From: Simmondsia chinensis
Lineage: Eukaryota > Streptophyta > Magnoliopsida > Caryophyllales > Simmondsiaceae
Assembly (NCBI GenBank): GCA_018398585.1
Contig: JAGTTD010000024.1
Span: 6,476,071 to 6,540,070, forward strand
Direction of reading: 5' to 3'
Length of the DNA stretch: 64,000 bases
Shown here: positions 1 through 12,130 of the stretch, piece by piece
Position numbering within the stretch: the first letter of the stretch is position 1
Layout: the number at the start of each line of letters is the position of its first letter
Made by a program: the position numbers and the translations under genes
The notes under the pieces: model-generated
The model's input: the letters and a program-made list of their open reading frames with translations, nothing else
Told to the model about the DNA's origin: nothing
The model's database searches: none

Positions 1-514
1 TTTTATTTTATTTTTAGGTAGAATTTTATATTTTGAGAAAAAATAAGAATTTTTTTATATTTATAAAAAAATGGGGTTTTATATATTTATAAAAATTATT
101 TTAATTAATTATATAGTAGTGATATTATAATATTAATAAAAATATAATATTCTATCTTATAATACCTTTTATGAAAATTTAAATAATATTTTTTATCTTG
201 TAAACTTATAATATCATTACTATAATTAATTATAATAACTATATTGTTTTATAAATATATAAAATTCTCTTAATTCTAGTGCAAAAAATATATTTTTTTT
301 TTCCTAATTTTTGCCTAGTAATATAAAACCACCTTCTAAAAATATAATTAAACATTTAACCCCCTCACTTTTAGGGGGCAAAATGGTCAAAAAAAAGTTA
401 CATGGTGGTTAAGTAATAAATTTTTAAAAGTGAGAGGGTTTTGTGAGTGCTTTTATTCGTAAGAAAAATTATCTATTTTTGAAGGAAAAGACAGGAAATT
501 TTTTGTAATTTACT
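1..514. repeat. Partial copy of a long-TIR AT-rich MITE
   Basis: This stretch closely matches 40553-41200 in order and content: an AT-rich core, a GGGGGCAAAATGGTCAAAA block and a terminal segment ending near AATTTAC. The window starts inside the element, so its left arm is missing. No coding potential is visible. The better copy in the fructokinase intron shows the two ends are inverted repeats. The superfamily is not assigned because no target duplication can be read here. Confidence 0.6.
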
Positions 515-2100
515 CTATTTTAAATTTGAGCACTAAAATTTATAGAATAAACTATAAATATACAAATTTTTTTAAGCAGTTATGACTATTTCAAATAATT
601 TTTTAACAATATACATTGATATTGTAATATTTATTATCTTTTGCTAATTATATTTTTATGGTGTGAAGGGCATAAATGCCCACATTTCTAATATTTTTTA
701 AATAAAGAGGCTTCTTTTTTTTGCAACTAAAAAAAAAGGTACATAAAAGGTACTTTATTTTTTAAATAAAGTGGTTTATCCCTTCCCCCCTCCCCATGGC
801 TTTACAATCATAAAAAAAAAACTAAAAAAAAGGTACATAATACCAAAAGATTGGGTTGTTCATTCAAAATTAGTTTTGGGGGGAATTTGACTTTTTTTAA
901 TGAATTTGGAGGGAATTTTAATCAAGCATTTAATTTAGGTAAGTATTTTAAATTTCTAATTTTTTTATAATTATAACTATATTTAAATTATTTCATTTTC
1001 TTATTTAAAATAGTTTTTATATTTTATTTTACTATAAAATTAATTATTTATCTTTTAACTTTTATCTAATATTAACGAACAAATAAGAACTAATTTAATT
1101 ACAAAATAAAAGATAAACAACTATTTTGAAGAATAAAATGATGGATAAACTTTAATAAAGTTACAAAATTAGAGACCAATGAAATAAATAATTCAAAAAA
1201 TATGATTAAATTTGTTATTTTTTATTTAAGCGGTGAATTTAATTAATTTTAAATCACTTAAGTGACTAAATGTGATTTCCATTTAGTATTTGGCAACTAA
1301 ATCTTCTAAAATTTGAATTGGGTGACTGATTTATCCAATTTTAAATGACTTTATTGACCAAATAGAATATTTTCTAAAAGTTGGGTGACTAAATCTACCA
1401 AAATTTGTATTGTGCGACTATGTTGTCCATTTTTTATCACTTTGGGGACCAAAATGGGACTTGAGTCCATTAAATGGTAATTAAATTTAATGATGAGATA
1501 GTAATTAATTTAACTCATGTGGACCTAGATTAAAGGACGCGTTTTGACTTGTTAAATGCGATGCTTTGAATTTGTTTTGATATAAAATGCTGCGTTTTAT
1601 TTTTAAATTAGCGGGTCCCACATCGATGTTTTAGACTTTTTTTTTTTGGCTCCGGTATCCTACTATAAGTAGAGGTACCTATTTCAAGGTTTGGGAATGA
1701 ATTTTAAAAAGAGGTTTCTAAAAGCGTTGACTTTCGGTGACCTAATTAGATAGAAAATTTTTTGTTAAAATTTTTCTTCCTACAGTTTAATATTTTTTGG
1801 AGTCTGCTCTCCGGGTGATTTGAGGTCATTGTGTAGAAGGCAGCTGGGTGTTGATTTTTTTTGGGGGTTATTATTCTTCTGGTAATCTGTATTATTAGAG
1901 CAATTTCATGTATTCTTCTTTCTTCCCTTTTAAGCTTTTTGTTTTTCTATTTATTTATAGTAATTCTATTATGCTAGTTATAGTTCATGTAATTGTTATG
2001 AATGTATTAAAGTAGATACTTGTAGATTTAAGTTAGGAATTTAATTATATAGGTTTAAAATTAGAAATTTTAAATCAACTTTAAGTTTAAAATTAAGAAT
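515..2100. other. AT-rich intergenic sequence, no gene recognised
   Basis: No convincing coding frame was seen. Between about 1250 and 1450 a degenerate phrase of the type GGGTGACTAAAT recurs, typical of old retroelement-derived DNA. A TATA-like stretch (CTATAAGTAGAGG) near 1663 is followed by T-rich sequence and could be an LTR promoter of the Gypsy element downstream or chance. Around 727 and 818 a short A-rich unit with GGTACATAA is repeated. Confidence 0.4.
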
Positions 2101-2345
2101 TTTAAACCCTTTTGCTGTGTTAACTTCATTAAATTAGGAAAAAAATTTGAAATTCGTCCCAACACGAGGGTTGCCGCTGATTCGCAGAAAATAGAAGTCA
2201 TCAGCAACTGGCCTCGTCCATAGTCCTTGAAACAGCTTTGCTGGTACATGAGGTTGTCTGGGTACTATCGTCAATTTATAGCTTACTATGACATCATTGC
2301 TTGACCATTAACTAATCTCCTTAAGAAGATAATTTATTCTGGAAT

Positions 2346-2839
2346 TTGGATGTTGAGATTGCCTTTACTTACCTAAAGGGCATCTTGACTTCAACGCTAC
2401 TACTTGCCCTTCTTGACTGCACAAAGACTTTTGTCATGGAAATCGATGCTTCCGACATTAGAATTGGTCCTGTGCTCATGCAAGATGGTCGACCCTTAGC
2501 TTTTATTAGCCACAGTCTCACACCCCGCCATCAGGGTATGTGGGTTTATGAGCGAGAATTGCTTGCCATAGTCTTTGCTGTGGAGAAGTGGGAGCAATAC
2601 ATCACAGGTGCCACTTCATCATTCAGACTGATCAACAAAGCCTCAAATTTCTCCTCGAACAATGGTTATCTTCTTCGCTTCAGCATTTGTGGCTTTCTCG
2701 CTTGATTGGTGTCAACTATGACATAATTTACAAAAGGGATTTAAAAACCAGGCAGCCGACATTCTCTCTCCCCTTTCAGGGATTGAAGTCCTATGCATGG
2801 CCTTATTTTCAATATCATCTGATTTCCTCAGTCGGCTAA
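2346..2839 (+). pseudogene. Gypsy RT/RNase H fragment
   Basis: The frame from 2346 to 2705 carries the RNase H start of Ty3/Gypsy elements: EIDASDIRIGPVLMQDGRP, then a PLAFISHSL block and YERELLAIVFAVEKW. The homology continues in the frame of 2588-2839, with the typical segment before the RNase H/integrase linker (YDIIYKRD), so there is a frameshift near 2640. Stops precede it. It is non-functional. The family is clear, the exact lineage is not. Confidence 0.85.
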
Positions 2840-3189
2840 AAGAATCTTGGTCTACTGACCCTACCTTGTCTCGCATATAGCAAATAATTTGGCGGATCCC
2901 TATCTCACCCTTGCTAATCTTGGCGCCATGACCAATTGCACCAAAACAAACACCTTGTTGTTGATAATGATGCCAACCTGAGACACACCATCTTTCTATG
3001 GCTCCACGATTCCACTCAGAGGGTCATTTCAGGGTGGATGCCACTTATTGTCGTGTCCGTTCGTTGTTCTATTAGAAAGGACTCCGCTATGGTATCCAAG
3101 CTTATTTTCGCCAGTGCTCCGTTTGTCAACGGCATAAATATGAGACTTCGACTTTTGCGGGACTTCTTCAACCACTTCCGGTTCCAACA

Positions 3190-3672
3190 ATGGTGTGGAA
3201 TATTATTTCCCTCGATTTTATTGTAAGACTACCCCCTTCAGGAGGACATTCAGTCATTTTTATAATGGTGGACCATCTCACTAAATACGCACATTTTATA
3301 TATCTTGCGCATCTGTATACTACCGCTGGAGTTGCCAACATTTTCTTGGATCACATCTACCGTCACCATGGTCCTCCAAAAACTTTTATCAGTGATCGTG
3401 ATCCAATATTCACAAGCATTTGCTGGCCTGAGCTTTTTTCTCAATTAGGGACTCATCTCAATCTTTCCTCCTCATATCATCCGCAATCCGATGGCCAAAC
3501 GGAAGTCCTCAACCGTTGCTTGGAAACAAACTTACATTTCATGGTTAGTGAACAACCTCGCCATTGGATTCTTTGGCTGCCCTTGGAGGAATGGTGGTAC
3601 AATACCACCTTTCAATCGTCCACACCTTTTGAGCTGCTCTATAACCAGCCACCACTCATCCATCTGCCTTAG
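3190..3672 (+). pseudogene. Gypsy integrase catalytic core
   Basis: The 160-codon frame contains the D-D-E integrase fold: DFIVRLPPSGGHSVIFIMVD with the first acidic residue, FISDRDPIF with the second, and HPQSDGQTEVLNRCLE with the glutamate. The zinc-binding HHCC region expected upstream is only seen in pieces in other frames (2936-3190). The frame closes at 3672, before the integrase C-terminus, which resumes near 3690. It is a broken fragment. Confidence 0.9.
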
Positions 3673-3753
3673 TTACTAGGAGAATCCTCTGTAGACGGTG
3701 TTGATTGCAGTCTAAGGGCTCGGGAAGAGACTATCAGTCACTTATGCCACCAC

Positions 3754-4239
3754 TTGTTTCGTGCCCACAGCTGCATGAAACAGCAAGCTGATCTCCATCG
3801 TGTTGAACGCGAATTTCGAATCAACGACTATGTGTGGCTTAAACTTGAATCCCACAGGAAACATAGTTTTGAAGCCCATTGGTTCCACAAACTTGCACCC
3901 CGATTTTATAGGCCTTTCCGTGTTCTCGGCCGCTTTGAGACCGTCGCCTACCATCTTGATTTACCGACTCATGCCGCCATCCATCATACAGTGCACGTTT
4001 CTCTCTTGAAACGTTGTTTCTCTGTGCCCACCAACAGTACGCCATTACTCGATGTTTGGCCACCAGCGGCACCTCCTCCTCAACCTTTCACCGTCTTGCC
4101 CCGCAAGGTTGTCAACTATCGCCGCATAGCCATAACCCAGGTCCGAGATCAATGGTCTGGCCAACATGCCGATGACGCCACTTGGGAATTCTTTCATGAC
4201 TTCGAGTTTTGTTTTCCTGACTTTGACCCTCGAGGATGA
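3754..4239 (+). pseudogene. Gypsy integrase C-terminus with chromodomain
   Basis: Residues near the start (HRVEREFRINDYVWLKLE) match the GPY/F-type C-terminal part of Gypsy integrases. The middle has the HLDLPTHAAIHHTVHVSLLK block, and the end (RRIAITQVRDQWSGQHADDATWE) matches a chromodomain, which marks the chromovirus branch. Chromodomains are known to guide integration into heterochromatin. The frame ends with a stop at 4237-4239, which is probably the natural end of pol. Confidence 0.88.
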
Positions 4240-4380
4240 GGATCTTCTCCTGGGGGCAACATTGATACAGACTTGGCACCTCCTTAGTACCCACCAAGTC
4301 CCCAGCTCACCTAGCTGCTGCTGCTAGCCTCTAGTCAATTCATCATCTTCCTACCACATCATCTCAAGATATTTTGCTTG

Positions 4381-4566
4381 GGAGGCATGGACGTACGTAG
4401 CTTTATCCCTTCAGGGCGTAACCTTGCCAAGAGGCTGTTTCAGAGAACCTCCAACCTTATAGGGTTAGCAACACGAGGACTTCCCAGGAGGTCACCCATC
4501 CTGATACTACTCTCACCCAAGCACGCTTAACTTCGAAGTTCTAGTGGGATCCAGTTGCATTAGTAT
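4381..4566 (-). mobile_element. 5S rRNA-headed SINE-like element, copy A
   Basis: Read on the minus strand, the first ~105 nt match plant 5S rRNA from about its GGATCCCA segment to its GTCCTCGTGTTGC end, including the internal promoter region (AAGCGTGCTTGGG and GGATGGGTGACCTCC). The 5S part runs straight into a segment (GGTTGGAGGTTCTC, then a conserved block read as CTACGTACGTCC) also found at the 3' ends of the LINEs in this window. Two other copies share this junction. The copy lacks the TTG tail, and no target duplication was identified. Confidence 0.7.
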
Positions 4567-5598
4567 ATGGTAAATAAACCCTTATTATAAATTTATCAAT
4601 TTACTCAATTTAACCCAATTTACCGCTGAACCATTAAAAATTTTATTAAAAACTTAATATAATTTTTTTTCTCTAAGGACCAAAATGACACATTTTAAAT
4701 TATACGGGACTAAATTGACACAATGAATAAAGTACAAGGATCTTTTGCGTAAATAACCGTTTACTCTATTTGGTAAAGATTAAATTGAATGCCAATAAAA
4801 TCTGGAATAAAAATATGAAATACTAATATATTTGGTGAAATATTCTTACAAATTGAAAAGAATTTATTTTATAATAAATTTCTTCTAAAAAGGCTATTTG
4901 GTACTACCTTAGACACCAATTTCGTATCATTAATAAAAAGAATAATCAAACAATCTATGTTACATCAAAAAGAATGTAAGTACTTCTTTTAGATAGTGAT
5001 ATAAAAGAATATGAAAAAAATATAAAGTAAAAAAATATAAGGTAAAAAAATAATATTTCATTGCAAACTCAATTGAAAAATATATAATATGATTTGTATA
5101 ATAATTTCTTCACTAAAAATAACTTTTCTAAATGACATTGATAAATTTGTGATAAAAAATGTATAAAACCAACAAAGTCTTTGACAAAAAAAATGATGAA
5201 AAAAACATCTTTTTTGTATACCACAATTCAATTTATATGCAATAAGACATTTCATGCTTCCCTCTAATAAACTCTACATAATCTACCTTTTGGTAGAGAT
5301 AGAATCAAATTCGAAATTACTCATATAAAAAAATATCAACGTGAAGAAATGTTGGACAATAGGGAAACGGCAACAACGACCAAAAAAAGAGAAAATTGCC
5401 TCAAATTTATTTGAGAATACTATGTGTCCACAAATTAATAAAAAGATGATGCTAATATCATCCCATCCCCCCTTTCAAATCCCTTATAAGGAATAACTAG
5501 ATTAGCCGTGGAAGTGGTACATAAAGACGCTTTACAAACAAAATGACATTGTACATTATATTTTGAATATTTAATATAGGTCATTTTGCAGATCATAT
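4567..5598. other. AT-rich spacer, nothing recognised
   Basis: Both strands were read without finding a domain, RNA gene or clear repeat boundary. The stretch 4600-4760 has wording common in old plant retroelement debris (GGACCAAAATGACAC). Short open frames are AT-driven. Confidence 0.5.
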
Positions 5599-5608
5599 AA
5601 TCCACATA

Positions 5609-6895
5609 TATAGGGTTCCAAGATAGATCCTATGGAGGGCTCTGGAAAAGAAAGGCATCCTAATGCATTATATCCCGAGCTATTAGAGACATGTACGAGG
5701 ACACACAAACCAATGTTGGTACAAAGGAAGGGGAGATAGATGCTTTTCCCATTACAGTTGGGCTTTGCCAAGCATCTACCTTGAGTCCCTTTATATTTAT
5801 TCTGGTTATGGACGAGTTCACTAAGCATATCGAAGAGGGTGTGTCGTGGTGCATGTTTTTGGCAGATGACATAGTTCTGGTGGGCGGGTCTCGAGAAGAG
5901 GTAAATGAAAAGCTGTAACTTTGGAGAAGGGCCTTGCAATCGAAAAGCTTAAGGCTCAATAGATCCAAGACCGAGTATATGGAACTCAAGTTTTGTACCT
6001 CCACCAGATATAGCACAGAAGACATCAAGATTGGATTGGAGCCCATACAGAAAAAGGAGTGTTTTAGATACTTGCGTTCTATGGCATACCATGGTGGTGA
6101 AGTTGACGAGGATGTCAACAACCATATTAAAAAAGACTAGCATAGCCTCTGTGGTACTTTGTAATAGAAAATTCTCGTTAAATTTAAAGATAAAATACTA
6201 TAATACACTAGTGAGACTAGCTATGTCATATGGTGCGAAGTTTTGTCCGACGAAACGGCACCATACACAAAAGCTGGGACATGAGAATGATGCGATGGAT
6301 GTGTGGACACATAAAGAAGGATAAGATTAGACATAACATCATAAGAAGCAAATTGGGCGTGGCCCTCATCGAGGATAAATTAAGAGAGCAGCGTCTGGGG
6401 TGGTTTGGGCATGCTAGGAGGAGACTGACCACTGCCCTTATTAGGAGATGCGAACAACTACATACTACGATTAAGAGACGAAGAGGCAGCCCAAAAAATT
6501 TATGGAAATGAATCGACATGACCTCACCCACCTAAACCTAGATGAGGAGATGGCCTTAGATAGAGTTTAGTAGAGAGCTAGCATAGGGGTAGCCAATGTG
6601 GCGGTTTAGTATTGAGGAGCATAATTTAGCTAACGCTAGTGACCCTAGGCTTATATGTATGCCTGTTTGATTGACTTGATTATGGCAGGAGTTGTTTTAA
6701 TGCCTTTTGCTTTTTATATGTTTACTATGTGCCATTGTTTTTGCTCTTAGGCTTTTAAGTTTACATGCTTGCATATTTTTATTCTTATGCTTTTCTACTT
6801 CTCAGAGGTAAAGCTGAGTACATCCCTCCTCCCCTAGCAGCCCTTTGCTTAGGCGAGAGCCCTTGAGACATTGGGTGTGTTATTGTCGTTGTGAC
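5609..6895 (+). mobile_element. 5'-truncated RTE-type LINE
   Basis: The element begins inside the reverse transcriptase (VPR...LWRALEKKGI-like residues, broken by stops), continues through the catalytic box as [15 protein letters not shown], and then the C-terminal region (KTEYMELKF, VDEDVNNHIKK, CDLTHLNLDEEMALDRV). It ends in the tail block shared with the other LINEs here plus a short TTG-like end. A 10-bp direct repeat AATCCACATA flanks it (5599-5608 and 6896-6905), consistent with target-primed integration. Several stops and frameshifts show it is dead. Confidence 0.85.
5691..6511 (+). pseudogene. RTE LINE reverse transcriptase C-terminal half
   Basis: Homology passes through three frames: 5691-5918 (LCQASTLSPFIFILVMDEF and the LADD catalytic pair), 5934-6140 (SLRLNRSKTEYMELKF, then VDEDVNNHIKK) and 6230-6511 (KLGVALIEDKLREQRLGWFGHARRR, with RRGSPKNLWK). 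These match, in order, the better preserved minus-strand LINE at 50495-51349. Frameshifts near 5918 and 6140 and internal stops abolish function. Confidence 0.85.
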
Positions 6896-6905
6896 AATCC
6901 ACATA

Positions 6906-7680
6906 CAAAATTATAGTTTTTGAAAATATAAACATCGTCTGTGCATGGCATAGGGATACACTAGTATATTATAATTATGCAGCTATAACATAGTTATGGA
7001 TAAATAATGTAAATCACGCTATATTATGGTTAAAAAATAGAAAATGTCTAATGAGAAATTAAACACTTCGGTCCCGTACTTTCCAAAAATCCATTAATTT
7101 ACTCCAATTTATTAAGTTTTATTACCATTTATCCTTCTAACATGAGGGATAAAAATATTTTATTTTATATTAGAAAATACAGGGGCTAATTTGTGATTTA
7201 TCTAAAAACCATTCTTTAAGGGTATATGTATGCATTATTAATTTCCTAGCTCGTCTTTACAAATTATAACTTTTGTCAAATTTTAAAATATTTGTTTACT
7301 AATTATAGTAAAGATAATAAAATCTAAAAGATAGAAATATATTTTTAAAATTTCTGCAAAAGTACGTTAAAGAAAGATGAGATGAAAAATAATATTTTTT
7401 TTTAATACTTACCTTCTGATCCAATTTATAATCATATTTCACAATAATCAAACTCTACCGTGCAAAATTATGACATAATCTTAGATAATCCGAATAAACT
7501 TGAATTAATTCTAAACAGATAATTCAAAACCCTTTAATTTTGGGTAAATATAAAAATACAATAGGTATCCAATTTAACCATATAGTTTATTCATTTAATA
7601 GTGCGATAATTTTTTTTTAATTTTTGTATTAAACTAATTATTTGTTTAGTTATTAATTTTTTTCCTTTTTTTTGCATTGT

Positions 7681-7736
<56 letters not shown>

Positions 7737-7919
7737 TATTTAGCTTAAAAGAAGGGGATTTAAACTATATGTTTGGAATTAATTCAAATTTTATGTAGAT
7801 TATCCGAGACAGTGTAGATTTGGGCGAGATAGAGTTCGTTTATGATGAGATAGGATTATAAGTTAGATTAGAAGATATGTATTAAAAGTGTAAATTCACT
7901 TGTTTGTTAGAGAAATTGG
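6906..7919. other. AT-rich spacer
   Basis: No coding region or RNA gene was seen. It contains a long TA microsatellite (7687-7732) and low-complexity A/T tracts. Confidence 0.5.
7687..7732. repeat. (TA)n microsatellite
   Basis: About 23 uninterrupted TA units. Confidence 0.95.
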
Positions 7920-7927
7920 GGTGGTAG

Positions 7928-8706
7928 CATGGTTATCAAAATCCGGATCTTGCAAAAAGTCATAAATAAGTAGACTCGCATCGAACTTGAGTAGGATCGG
8001 TAAAATCTGGGTAGGATCGGTAGGATCGCCGATTCTACAGAGTCAATAATAAAAAAATAACATATTTGAGGTTTGACACCAATTCTTCTACACCTATTCT
8101 ACCGATTCTACTCCAATTCTATTTCGATTCGACCGATTCTACTAATTCTACAGGTTATTTTTAATTTATTATTTTTGTCCTTTTTACCACCCCCCCCCCC
8201 CCCCCCCGGGGCCCATTTTTTCCCCTCCCCTTCCCCTTTCCTTTTCCCGTCCCATAACTTAACCCTAAGCATTCTCTCACATCACACTCTTCATTTATCT
8301 TCACCGGCAACCTTAGCCATCGCCGATTGCCTCCAACTGACGTCGACCGACTGCCCCAACAACCCACCAAGGTTTGGCACAGATCCATGGGCCACACACA
8401 GACATAGCTCATTTTCTTTTTTGGGTAAATTACTACTTTTTGTTTAATTTCTTATTCTTCTAACATATTGAGTTACTTAGGTAATTGTTTTGATTTTGAT
8501 TTTATTTATTTTTAGCTTGATTTTATTTTTTGGACTTTGTTTTATGTTCTTCATTGCATATTTGAGGCCTGTAATGCGATTTTATTGAATACAAGTTATT
8601 ATTTTACACATAAAGTAAAATCTTACGATTCTCGATCCGATTCTACGATCCCAATCCTAAGGACCTCTCACCGATCCTACATAGAATCTCGATTCTAACA
8701 ACCTTG
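7928..8706. mobile_element. Non-autonomous hAT element with 8-bp TSD
   Basis: Imperfect terminal inverted repeats (left CATGGTTATCAAAATCC, right reverse complement CAAGGTTGTTAGAATCGA) are flanked by a perfect 8-bp duplication GGTGGTAG at 7920-7927 and 8707-8714. The subterminal regions carry many copies of a motif such as GATCGGTAGAATCG in both orientations, as expected of transposase-binding repeats. The interior has a 17-C run near 8190 and pyrimidine-rich DNA, with no transposase. TIR form and 8-bp TSD fit hAT. Confidence 0.82.
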
Positions 8707-8794
8707 GGTGGTAGTTATTACAATTGAGATTATAGGACAAAATGTCACAGGTTTAAAATATTTTTTTTTATAAAAAAAGGAAAAATAAAGGGCA

Positions 8795-9166
8795 TGTTAG
8801 TGAAAATCATAAAACAGGTATCAATTCAGTCATCGGCTTCAAGACGTGTAGCGAACTACTTTCCTTAATACTTTCATGGATACCAAAATAGTCTCAGAGA
8901 TACAATGAAACTCAAAACAAATTGAGAGTAAGAGCGTAGAGAGAAATAATGACCGCGACTTAAGGAATGAGAGAATAAAGTTTTTCAAGTATGTTTTGAT
9001 ATCTTCTCTAATCATGAGAATGGAGGGGGTATTTATAGTTTTGTAAGTGTCTTTTCACGAAGAGATGCATCCCTTCATAAAGAGACGCATCCCTGCACAA
9101 AGAGACACACCTCTTCACCTAAAAAATATCAAATCATCTTTTGCTTATTTTAAAAATAAACCAACA
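8795..9166 (-). repeat. 3' LTR (left) of the outer Copia
   Basis: It starts TGTTAG and ends CCAACA on the + strand, and is followed by ATCTCCCACC, the complement of a polypurine tract. It aligns along its whole length with 31478-31828, sharing for example TTTTGATATCTTCTCTAATC and GGATACCAA. Divergence between the two LTRs is substantial, so the insertion is old. It holds three near-copies of a unit containing AAAGAGACGCATC around 9058-9115. Confidence 0.78.
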
Positions 9167-9587
9167 ATCTCCCACCATTTTCAAAATACATACATTCTCA
9201 TACAAATTATACAACATTTCGGAATAAAAGGAAGTCTTTATGCATAAATGAGGGTGTCTTATGATTGAACCCTCACTTACTAAAGACACGTCACAGTTAA
9301 TCGGAGCAAAATGGTAGCTATGCTTTGAACCATACAAGTCCATTTGACTAACCATACATGTCTCCACACACAAGACTTACTCCCTCCAACACACCTCATC
9401 TTTGATTGACATATTTTAGGCCTTGTATCCCATACCTTTCATGTGTATAATGGAGTCAAACCCATGTCATTGAAATACTCCTTGAAGTGGTCAAACTTTA
9501 CACTCACATAAGTAGACCCCATTTATCATGTCCTTGCAAAACGACATTCAATAATTTCCTCGGGTCCATTAAGAGCATGCGCTTAAC

Positions 9588-10292
9588 TAGGAATGGCAAT
9601 GGGTCGGGTTTGGGTCGGGTTTGCCTTCATCTAGATCCAACCCAGAAAAAACCCAACCCAACCCAACCCAAGTCTGGAAAAAAATCCCATGTATTCCATA
9701 AAACTTCAATCCAAATCCAAATCCGTTGGGTAAAACAGATATCCGACCCAAATCCATAACTCATTTAAATCCTAGAACAAATTATAATATAAAAATTAAT
9801 TATTAATATATGTTACAATAATTTGCAACAATAGTAACCTAAAAGCAAATATTTGGACAAATTGCTACATATTTTTCCTTTTTATTCATTTAGTATGTAA
9901 AATATTACAATATTAGGCTATCGTTCGAAAACTTTTTCACCAGTAATCTTTATGCATATATTTGTTACATAATTGGTTTTACAAAGAATATTATAACATC
10001 AGAAAAACTCCAAAATGTTGGCACATAAGAAAATACCGGAATTTGATTTGTCATGTTAAAAATTCAAATTTTAGTAATTTCAAAACTTTTCCTCCACCAA
10101 ACATAATTTCAGATTGGATTTGGGTCGAGTTTGGGTTACATTTGATGTCATCCAAATCCAACCCAACCCAAAATTCATTTATTAAAATCCAAATCCATTT
10201 AAAACCCATTTTTTACATCCAAATCCACCATAAGTGGATTGGGTTGGATGGACATCCGATGGGTTCGGATCCAGGTGAAATTGCCATCTCTA
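9588..10292. mobile_element. hAT MITE with perfect 8-bp TSD
   Basis: The termini are TAGGAATGGCAATGGGTC on the left and TAGAGATGGCAATTTCAC as the reverse complement of the right. A perfect 8-bp duplication CGCTTAAC flanks them (9580-9587 and 10293-10300). Subterminal DNA is built of GGGTCGGGTTTGGGT-like words and their complements, and the AT-rich middle encodes nothing. A second family member lies at 45984-46521. It is inserted in the outer Copia downstream of its RNase H. Confidence 0.85.
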
Positions 10293-10299
10293 CGCTTAA

Positions 10300-11561
10300 C
10301 CTCCTTTTCCCTTTGTCATAGGTTACCAAGCACTATGCCGGGGATGGAATTTACTTTTAGTGATTGCAATCACACTGATGATGGAACTCTCTCTTGAATG
10401 CATGACCTGGTGTTTTACTAGGTGTTGGGTTGAGGGTCCATCATGGGTGATTAAAATTGACAGGCTTTACCTATCCTTTACTCGTATTTATTACCAAGTC
10501 TCTAGCAAAGATTTTTGTAAAGGGATCCGCTAGATTCTGACTTGCCTTTACAAAGTCCACAGTAATCACTCAATCTTTTCATGAATTGTTTTACATAACT
10601 ATGTCTCTCACTAAATGTGCCTAGACTTTCCATTGTACACCTAACGTAGCCTAACTATCATAAGTGATAGAAATAGGTGATGTTGGCTTATGCCACAAAG
10701 GAATCTTAAACAAAAAGATCCTTGAATCATATTGCTTCTTTAATAGTAGAAGTCAGAGCAATTAACTCTACAATCATGGTTGAATTAAAGATACATGTCT
10801 ATTTCTTGGAGCCCCAAGAGACAACAACCCCACCAAGTAGGAATACTCACTCACTTGTAGAAGCGTAGTTCTCCTTATTAGAGATATAACTGGCATGCGA
10901 GTATCCTTCTAAAGTAAAAAAATACCCATTAAATGTAATACCATAATTCATGGTTATTTAAGTATTTTATGTACAACATGCCAGTAAATGTTACTTCAAT
11001 TGCTGGTATATATACTGAACTTCCAACAACAAAAGCTATATCAGGCATTTTCATACTCCAATTGTACTACTTAAGTACCTTCATTTGGTACTAAACATCT
11101 ATACCATATATCAACATACAAACATATAAAGACTCTTTTATCATTATTAAACTTGATAAATATGAATTTGCCCTATTCATTTATTGCCTCTTTACAAAAG
11201 CGGTATTACAAGACTCCATAATCTCGTTATAGGATCATATTCTATTACACAACATTATGGAACTTGACCATCTATATTGTCTCTAGTTCATTTCCCTAGA
11301 AATGTATAAACATCTTTTCTAAAGATTTTTCTTTCCTTCTCTTTTACTTCTTCCAAGTTCTAGAGCATTTTCAATAATTTCTTCCCTCACAAGTTGATTT
11401 TCCTTATATGACAAAGGCATGTTGTTTTTCACAGAAATGTTATCTTTCGTTCTAGGAGTTGAGAAAAAACTATTTTCATCTCATGATATTTTGCTTCACA
11501 ATATCATAATGTCACATCATTTCATCAATATTAATGTGAGATTTACGATCACTTTTGCATC
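10300..11561 (-). pseudogene. Copia RT/RNase H remnant of the outer element
   Basis: On the minus strand, translation with frame jumps gives the Copia RNase H order: ELIALTSTIKEA, IPLWHKPTSPISITYDS, ATLGVQWKV, NGKSRH and VDFVKASQNLADPFTK. These correspond to the catalytic Asp-containing segment (residues ITYDS) and the conserved C-terminal LADP-TK box. Stops and shifts occur every 20-40 codons. Sequence from about 11050 to 11561 is presumably RT but is too eroded to read. The TRIM-sized element at 11567 interrupts it. Confidence 0.7.
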
Positions 11562-11566
11562 CTCAT

Positions 11567-11898
11567 TGTTACACCAATTTAGGGTGTAACCTAGATTATT
11601 AGGGTTAGGGTTAAGGTTTGATAGTTTGAGAAAGAGAGTTTAGAAGATAGAGAGAATTAGAAGAAGAAGATGAGAGATTAGAATAGAAAAGGATGAGAAA
11701 TGTGTTTGATTCTTGTTATCCATACCACAACTAATACAAGTATTTATAGCTTTTGTTTTAGTCTAACAACTAGCCTAACAAAATCATTAACAATCATTAA
11801 CAAACTAATAATATATCTAACTATGTTAACTACTCAATTATATCTCATTACCAATTGCTAACTAATATTTTTCCATGCGATGAATATTGGTTGTAACA
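11567..11898 (-). repeat. 3' LTR of the RRM-bearing LTR element
   Basis: It begins TGTTACACC and ends TTGTAACA. The ends are short inverted repeats (TGTTACA/TGTAACA). It pairs with 13091-13422 at high identity. Confidence 0.88.
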
Positions 11899-11904
11899 AT
11901 ACCG

Positions 11905-12130
11905 CCCCCACCAAAACATCCTTGTCCTCAAGGATGAAATGTCAGAAAGGCCAAGAGCACCGAGCTTGAATATAACTTGAATCCCACCAGGATCAAATGG
12001 GAAGGTTTGATAAAGAAGCTTGTATTGTAGCTCAATTTTCGAAGTGGTGATGAAATCTAGTGCACCAACGGAATCAAAGAATAGACGAGATTTACAAATC
12101 TTGGTGCCTGCTTCCCCGACAAAAAAATAT
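11905..12130 (-). pseudogene. C-terminal coding tail in a shifted frame
   Basis: Downstream of the RRM frame, a different minus frame reads GTKICKSRLFFDSVGALDF and later PFDPGG and SSLRTRMFWWGRY, up to the polypurine tract. It overlaps the end of the previous frame by about 100 nt. This suggests one original ORF with a frameshift near 12100. No domain was recognised. Confidence 0.45.

Larger units (their letters stand above)
2110..4255 (+). mobile_element. Decayed Ty3/Gypsy chromovirus (RT end, RNase H, integrase, chromodomain)
   Basis: Reading left to right, the fragments follow Ty3/Gypsy pol order: the end of reverse transcriptase (2190-2340, with stops), RNase H, integrase and a C-terminal chromodomain. 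The frame is broken several times. A G-rich stretch (CTCCTGGGGGCAAC) follows the last stop and looks like a polypurine tract, with sequence beginning TGATACAG behind it that may start a 3' LTR. That LTR is not complete, because a 5S-headed element begins at about 4381. No gag, protease or 5' LTR was recognised. Confidence 0.85.

Noticed and set aside
4467..4566. Functional 5S rRNA gene
   Set aside because: The 5S-like sequence is diverged, fused to a LINE-type tail and dispersed; it is not in a tandem array with spacers.
8073..8447. 124-codon proline-rich frame across a poly(C) tract
   Set aside because: It arises from the poly(C) run and pyrimidine-rich filler inside a non-autonomous hAT; no domain.
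9047..9247. CRISPR-like repeats (AAAGAGACGCATC units)
   Set aside because: Only three imperfect, closely spaced units inside a plant LTR; no regular spacers and no cas genes.
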